A stretch of DNA of 64,000 nt from JAKALD01 sp963817785 (GTDB lineage: Bacteria > Pseudomonadota > Gammaproteobacteria > Burkholderiales > SG8-39), in the NCBI GenBank assembly GCA_963817785.1, contig CAWFPL010000008.1, positions 124,001 through 188,000 of the forward strand, read 5' to 3'. Positions within the stretch are counted from its first letter, which is position 1; each line of letters opens with the position of its first letter. The translations under genes and the position numbers were made by a program. The notes below the pieces were generated by a model. The model made no database searches and had not been told where the DNA came from. It was given only the letters and a program-made list of their open reading frames with translations. This document shows, piece after piece, positions 61,689-64,000 of the stretch.

Positions 61689-63402
61689 GGCAGCGGGCGC
61701 ACTCGATCCCCTGGAAGTGGTCATGCGCTACCACCAGGAGACGAAGCACCGCTTTTCCCGCTACGCGCGCGCACCCGGGTACATGGACTGGGCGAATCAG
61801 CCAGACCCCTTTCGACGATTCGATGGATCTCCACTTATTCACTTACCGATCCTGAAACGCGACGACCCTCCGTACTCGCCGCTCTATGAGGACCTGTATC
61901 GCCCGGGGGCGATTGCGAGTTCGCCGGTCACCATGCCGGCGCTCTCGCGCTTTTTCGAATATGCGCTGGCGATCTCGGCCTGGAAGCAGGCCGGCGAGGT
62001 CCGTTGGGCGCTTCGTAGCAATCCCTCGAGCGGTAACCTGCATCCGACCGAAGGCTACCTGCTCATTGGTGAAGTGCCTGGCCTGTCACCATTCCCGGGT
62101 CTTTATCACTATACGGCCAGAGAACATGCGCTGGAACTGCGAGCACAGCTGCCGCAGGAGAGCTTCACGCCACTCTTGGAAGGATTCCCGCGCCATGCCT
62201 TCCTGCTCGGCATCACGTCAGTGAACTGGCGGGAGACCTGGAAGTACGGTGAGCGTGCGTTCCGCTACTGTCAGCACGACGTGGGACACGCAATCGGCAG
62301 CGCCCGCATTGCGGCCCAGACGCTTGGCTGGCGCATGCTGTTGCTGGACGGTGTGTCGGATGACACGCTGGGTGCCTTGTTGGGCGTCGATCGAGACCAG
62401 GATTTCAACGGGGCGGAGCGGGAGCACCCGGATTGCCTCGCTGTTGTCTGGCCGTCCGACCTCGGAGCAGATTTTTCCGCCCGGAAGACGAACACGTTGC
62501 CTCTATTCCTTGCGCCTGATGGCATTGGCGAGTCGACGCGGCGAATTTGGCACGGCAAGGCGAACCGGCTGAGTCGAGACGATCCGGTGCGCTGGCAGTA
62601 CCTCGAAGAAGTGGAAGTCGCCTCGTGGAAGTCGAGTACCGAGCAGGCGGTCGTCGAGCTCGATCGTGGGAGCAACGCAGGGCGGGTACCGGAGGTTGCT
62701 CCGGGCCTCTCAAGCGCCGGACAGTTGATTCGCCAGCGGCGAAGTGCGCTAGCGTTTGACGGCGAGACGTCAATCCCCGTCGACCGTTTCTTTACGATAT
62801 TGGCCCGGGTCATGCCACGGGTCGAGCGTGACCTGTGCCAGCGCCCGATGCCCTGGGATATGCTGCCCTGGGAACCGGCCATTCACCTTGCCGTGTTCGT
62901 CCATCGAGTGGACGGCCTTGCGTCCGGTCTTTACGTATTGGCTCGCAATGCTGCGAAGATGAGCCCGCTCAGTCAGGCGATGCACCAGCAATTTGCCTGG
63001 ACCCCGCCTCCGGGCTGCCCGGAGGACTTGCCTCTCTTTCTCCTGCAAGAGGGCGATGCCCGGAAAATGGCTGCTCAGGTCAGTTGCGGTCAGGCTATCG
63101 CCGGTGACAGCGCGTTTTCGCTGGGGATGATCGCGGAATTCGAATCAAGCCTGCGGCGCTACGGACCCTGGTTCTACCGAAGGCTTTTTTGGGAGACAGG
63201 CGTAATCGGTCAGGTGCTTTACCTGGAAGCGGAGGCGGCGGGCGTTCGCGCGACCGGAATCGGCTGCTTTTTCGATGACCCCGTCCATCAGGTGCTGGGT
63301 ATAGGTGACGCGGCGTTCCAGTCGCTATATCACTTCACCACCGGTGGACCTGTCGATGATCCTCGCCTGACCACCTTGCCACCCTACGGTCTCGAGCATT
63401 AA
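61681..63402 (+). CDS. SagB-type FMN-dependent dehydrogenase (duplicated nitroreductase domain)
   Basis: Predicted 573 residues, two tandem nitroreductase-like domains. The first has RSNPSSGNLHPTEGYLLIGEVPGLSPFPGLYHY and FRYCQHDVGHAIGSARIAAQTLGW. The second has SAGQLIRQRRSALAFDGETSIPVDRFFTIL and the FYRRLFWETGVIGQVLYLEAEAAGVRATGIGCFFDD block. SagB-like enzymes use FMN to oxidise thiazolines or oxazolines in ribosomal peptide products, but many relatives have other roles. No cyclodehydratase or precursor gene is visible. It overlaps the 2OG oxygenase gene. Confidence 0.88.
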   Translation: MNKAAGALDPLEVVMRYHQETKHRFSRYARAPGYMDWANQPDPFRRFDGSPLIHLPILKRDDPPYSPLYEDLYRPGAIASSPVTMPALSRFFEYALAISAWKQAGEVRWALRSNPSSGNLHPTEGYLLIGEVPGLSPFPGLYHYTAREHALELRAQLPQESFTPLLEGFPRHAFLLGITSVNWRETWKYGERAFRYCQHDVGHAIGSARIAAQTLGWRMLLLDGVSDDTLGALLGVDRDQDFNGAEREHPDCLAVVWPSDLGADFSARKTNTLPLFLAPDGIGESTRRIWHGKANRLSRDDPVRWQYLEEVEVASWKSSTEQAVVELDRGSNAGRVPEVAPGLSSAGQLIRQRRSALAFDGETSIPVDRFFTILARVMPRVERDLCQRPMPWDMLPWEPAIHLAVFVHRVDGLASGLYVLARNAAKMSPLSQAMHQQFAWTPPPGCPEDLPLFLLQEGDARKMAAQVSCGQAIAGDSAFSLGMIAEFESSLRRYGPWFYRRLFWETGVIGQVLYLEAEAAGVRATGIGCFFDDPVHQVLGIGDAAFQSLYHFTTGGPVDDPRLTTLPPYGLEH

Positions 63403-63527
63403 GTCCGGGACATTCGAACACAAGAAGCGAGCGATCGCGGGATCAATTTCTGCCGGGCACGCCAGCACTCGATGTCCGCCATCGAGCAAGCGCGGTCATT
63501 CGCGATGACCGGCAGTCCGGGGTTTTT

Positions 63528-63551
63528 GTTCGAGCCCTAGTCGGGGAGCCA
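63528..63551 (+). other. tRNA-3'-end-like sequence overlapping the recombinase stop (candidate att site)
   Basis: GTTCGAGCCCTAGTCGGGGAGCCA resembles the T-arm to CCA end of a tRNA-Asn. The recombinase C-terminal codons and stop are inside it. The rest of a tRNA is absent to the left. A similar stretch in the pseudo-tRNA near 24102-24123 differs at two positions over 20. Confidence 0.45.
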
Positions 63552-64000
63552 ACTGGATGCGAAACTGGGCACGCCCGCCAGCGTGCCCGGTTTCTTTGCC
63601 GCCACCGCGTGCGCAAGCGCCGCATAGCTCCCGCGCATCTCAAGCTGCCGGTCCACGACGCGGATTTCGGACACCAGCAGCCGCAGGTATTGCTTGGCAA
63701 AGGGACGGTTCGCGCCGAGCCTCGATTTGAGAGCGCGCCCGAAGGCCTCGACCTGGCTCGCCTTGAGCGCCCTCAGAGGCGTTTCCGCCTGGCGCTTGAG
63801 TCCCGCGATCTCAAGCAGCACCTCCTGCCGCCTCGCCTGCAGCTTGTGCGCGCGTTCCTGAAGCGCCGCATCCAGGGGAAGGTGCCCCGACTCTACCGCC
63901 TCAAAGAGCCGCTCGCTGCGTGACTTCAGCTCGTTGAGTTCTTTGGCGAGTACCTTGAGCCGCGCGTCCTGCTCCGAATGCGTGTTCCGCATCCGCTCGC
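63537..64000 (-). CDS. serine recombinase, C-terminal part (runs off the window)
   Basis: About 154 residues are visible. A coiled coil (LKVLAKELNELKSRSERLFEAVESG ... ARRQEVLLEIAGLKRQAE) leads into the C-terminal block typical of a proteobacterial serine recombinase family: FGRALKSRLGANRPFAKQYLRLLVSEIRVVDRQLEMRGSYAALAHAVA, then VPSFASSWLPD and a stop at 63537. Relatives often continue with GSN-type residues encoded by the adjoining tRNA end, so the TAG here may truncate slightly. The catalytic domain should lie to the right of the window, marking the left end of another element. Confidence 0.8.
   Translation of the reverse strand, partial: ERMRNTHSEQDARLKVLAKELNELKSRSERLFEAVESGHLPLDAALQERAHKLQARRQEVLLEIAGLKRQAETPLRALKASQVEAFGRALKSRLGANRPFAKQYLRLLVSEIRVVDRQLEMRGSYAALAHAVAAKKPGTLAGVPSFASSWLPD

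Noticed and set aside
63528..63551. Complete tRNA-Asn gene at the right edge
   Set aside because: Only the T-loop to CCA part is present; sequence to the left cannot form the other arms.
1..64000. CRISPR arrays
   Set aside because: No run of regularly spaced identical repeats was seen; the repeats present are dispersed or terminal repeats of IS elements.

Overview
The window is GC-rich bacterial DNA made mostly of accessory sequence. It looks like a beta-proteobacterium (Burkholderiales, Rhodocyclales or Nitrosomonadales type). That rests on codon and GC style, on a yggX-like gene beside a DUF971 gene, and on the insertion-sequence repertoire. No rRNA or single-copy marker is present, so the assignment is an inference.

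Left part, 1-8.5 kb: the right end of an integrative element, all genes on the plus strand. It holds a 5'-truncated DUF3854/ATPase replication-type protein, a large palindrome, four uncharacterised small or coiled-coil proteins, a HTH protein, and a recombination module of a short serine recombinase, a small Cys/His protein and a large serine recombinase. The large recombinase ends exactly where a radC reading frame on the other strand is cut, so this element sits inside radC.

8.5-24.1 kb: a minus-strand block resembling an integrative conjugative element or plasmid maintenance region. It contains the radC 5' part, a decayed RNA-guided nuclease iscB with its omega/HEARO RNA, VapBC, HicBA, an SbcC-like ATPase, two tandem MntA/HepT modules (one HepT destroyed), a string of small zinc-ribbon proteins, an SbcD-like nuclease, a hairpin-dense stretch with a tRNA-like sequence and a DnaA box, and a Gp3-like recombination-directionality or hydrolase protein. 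A Uma2 nuclease gene and a degenerate tRNA-Asn close the block.

24.1-43 kb: an insertion-sequence graveyard. Two almost identical IS630 copies enclose IS110, IS1634, a response regulator and an IHF-like gene. Cytochrome c and cytochrome b genes lie outside them, each behind the same type of FNR-like palindrome. Then come an IS605-type element (intact TnpB, TnpA split by a 2.8-kb IS21 with a 6-bp duplication), an isochorismatase and a frameshifted IS110 relative.

43-52.3 kb: an IlvD/Edd dehydratase, two conserved hypothetical genes, a LysR regulator, a complete-looking group II intron just upstream of a cupin gene, a DOPA-dioxygenase-like gene and an O-methyltransferase-like gene. Copies of one dispersed palindromic repeat lie between them. 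52.3-56.8 kb: a MITE, an IS1182 with an internal stop, and an IS630 whose frameshift A-tract carries an inserted IS1595.

56.8-63.4 kb looks like chromosomal backbone. It has yggX, then a tight DUF971 - CCAEP-tail radical SAM - ATP-grasp operon, followed by a 2OG-Fe(II) oxygenase overlapping a SagB-type dehydrogenase. This is a plausible small peptide or natural-product modification locus. At the right edge the C-terminus of another serine recombinase overlaps a tRNA-3'-end-like sequence and marks one end of a further element. RNA-guided or RNA-associated mobile systems recur: iscB/omegaRNA, tnpB/reRNA, two IS110 elements (bridge-RNA family) and a group II intron.
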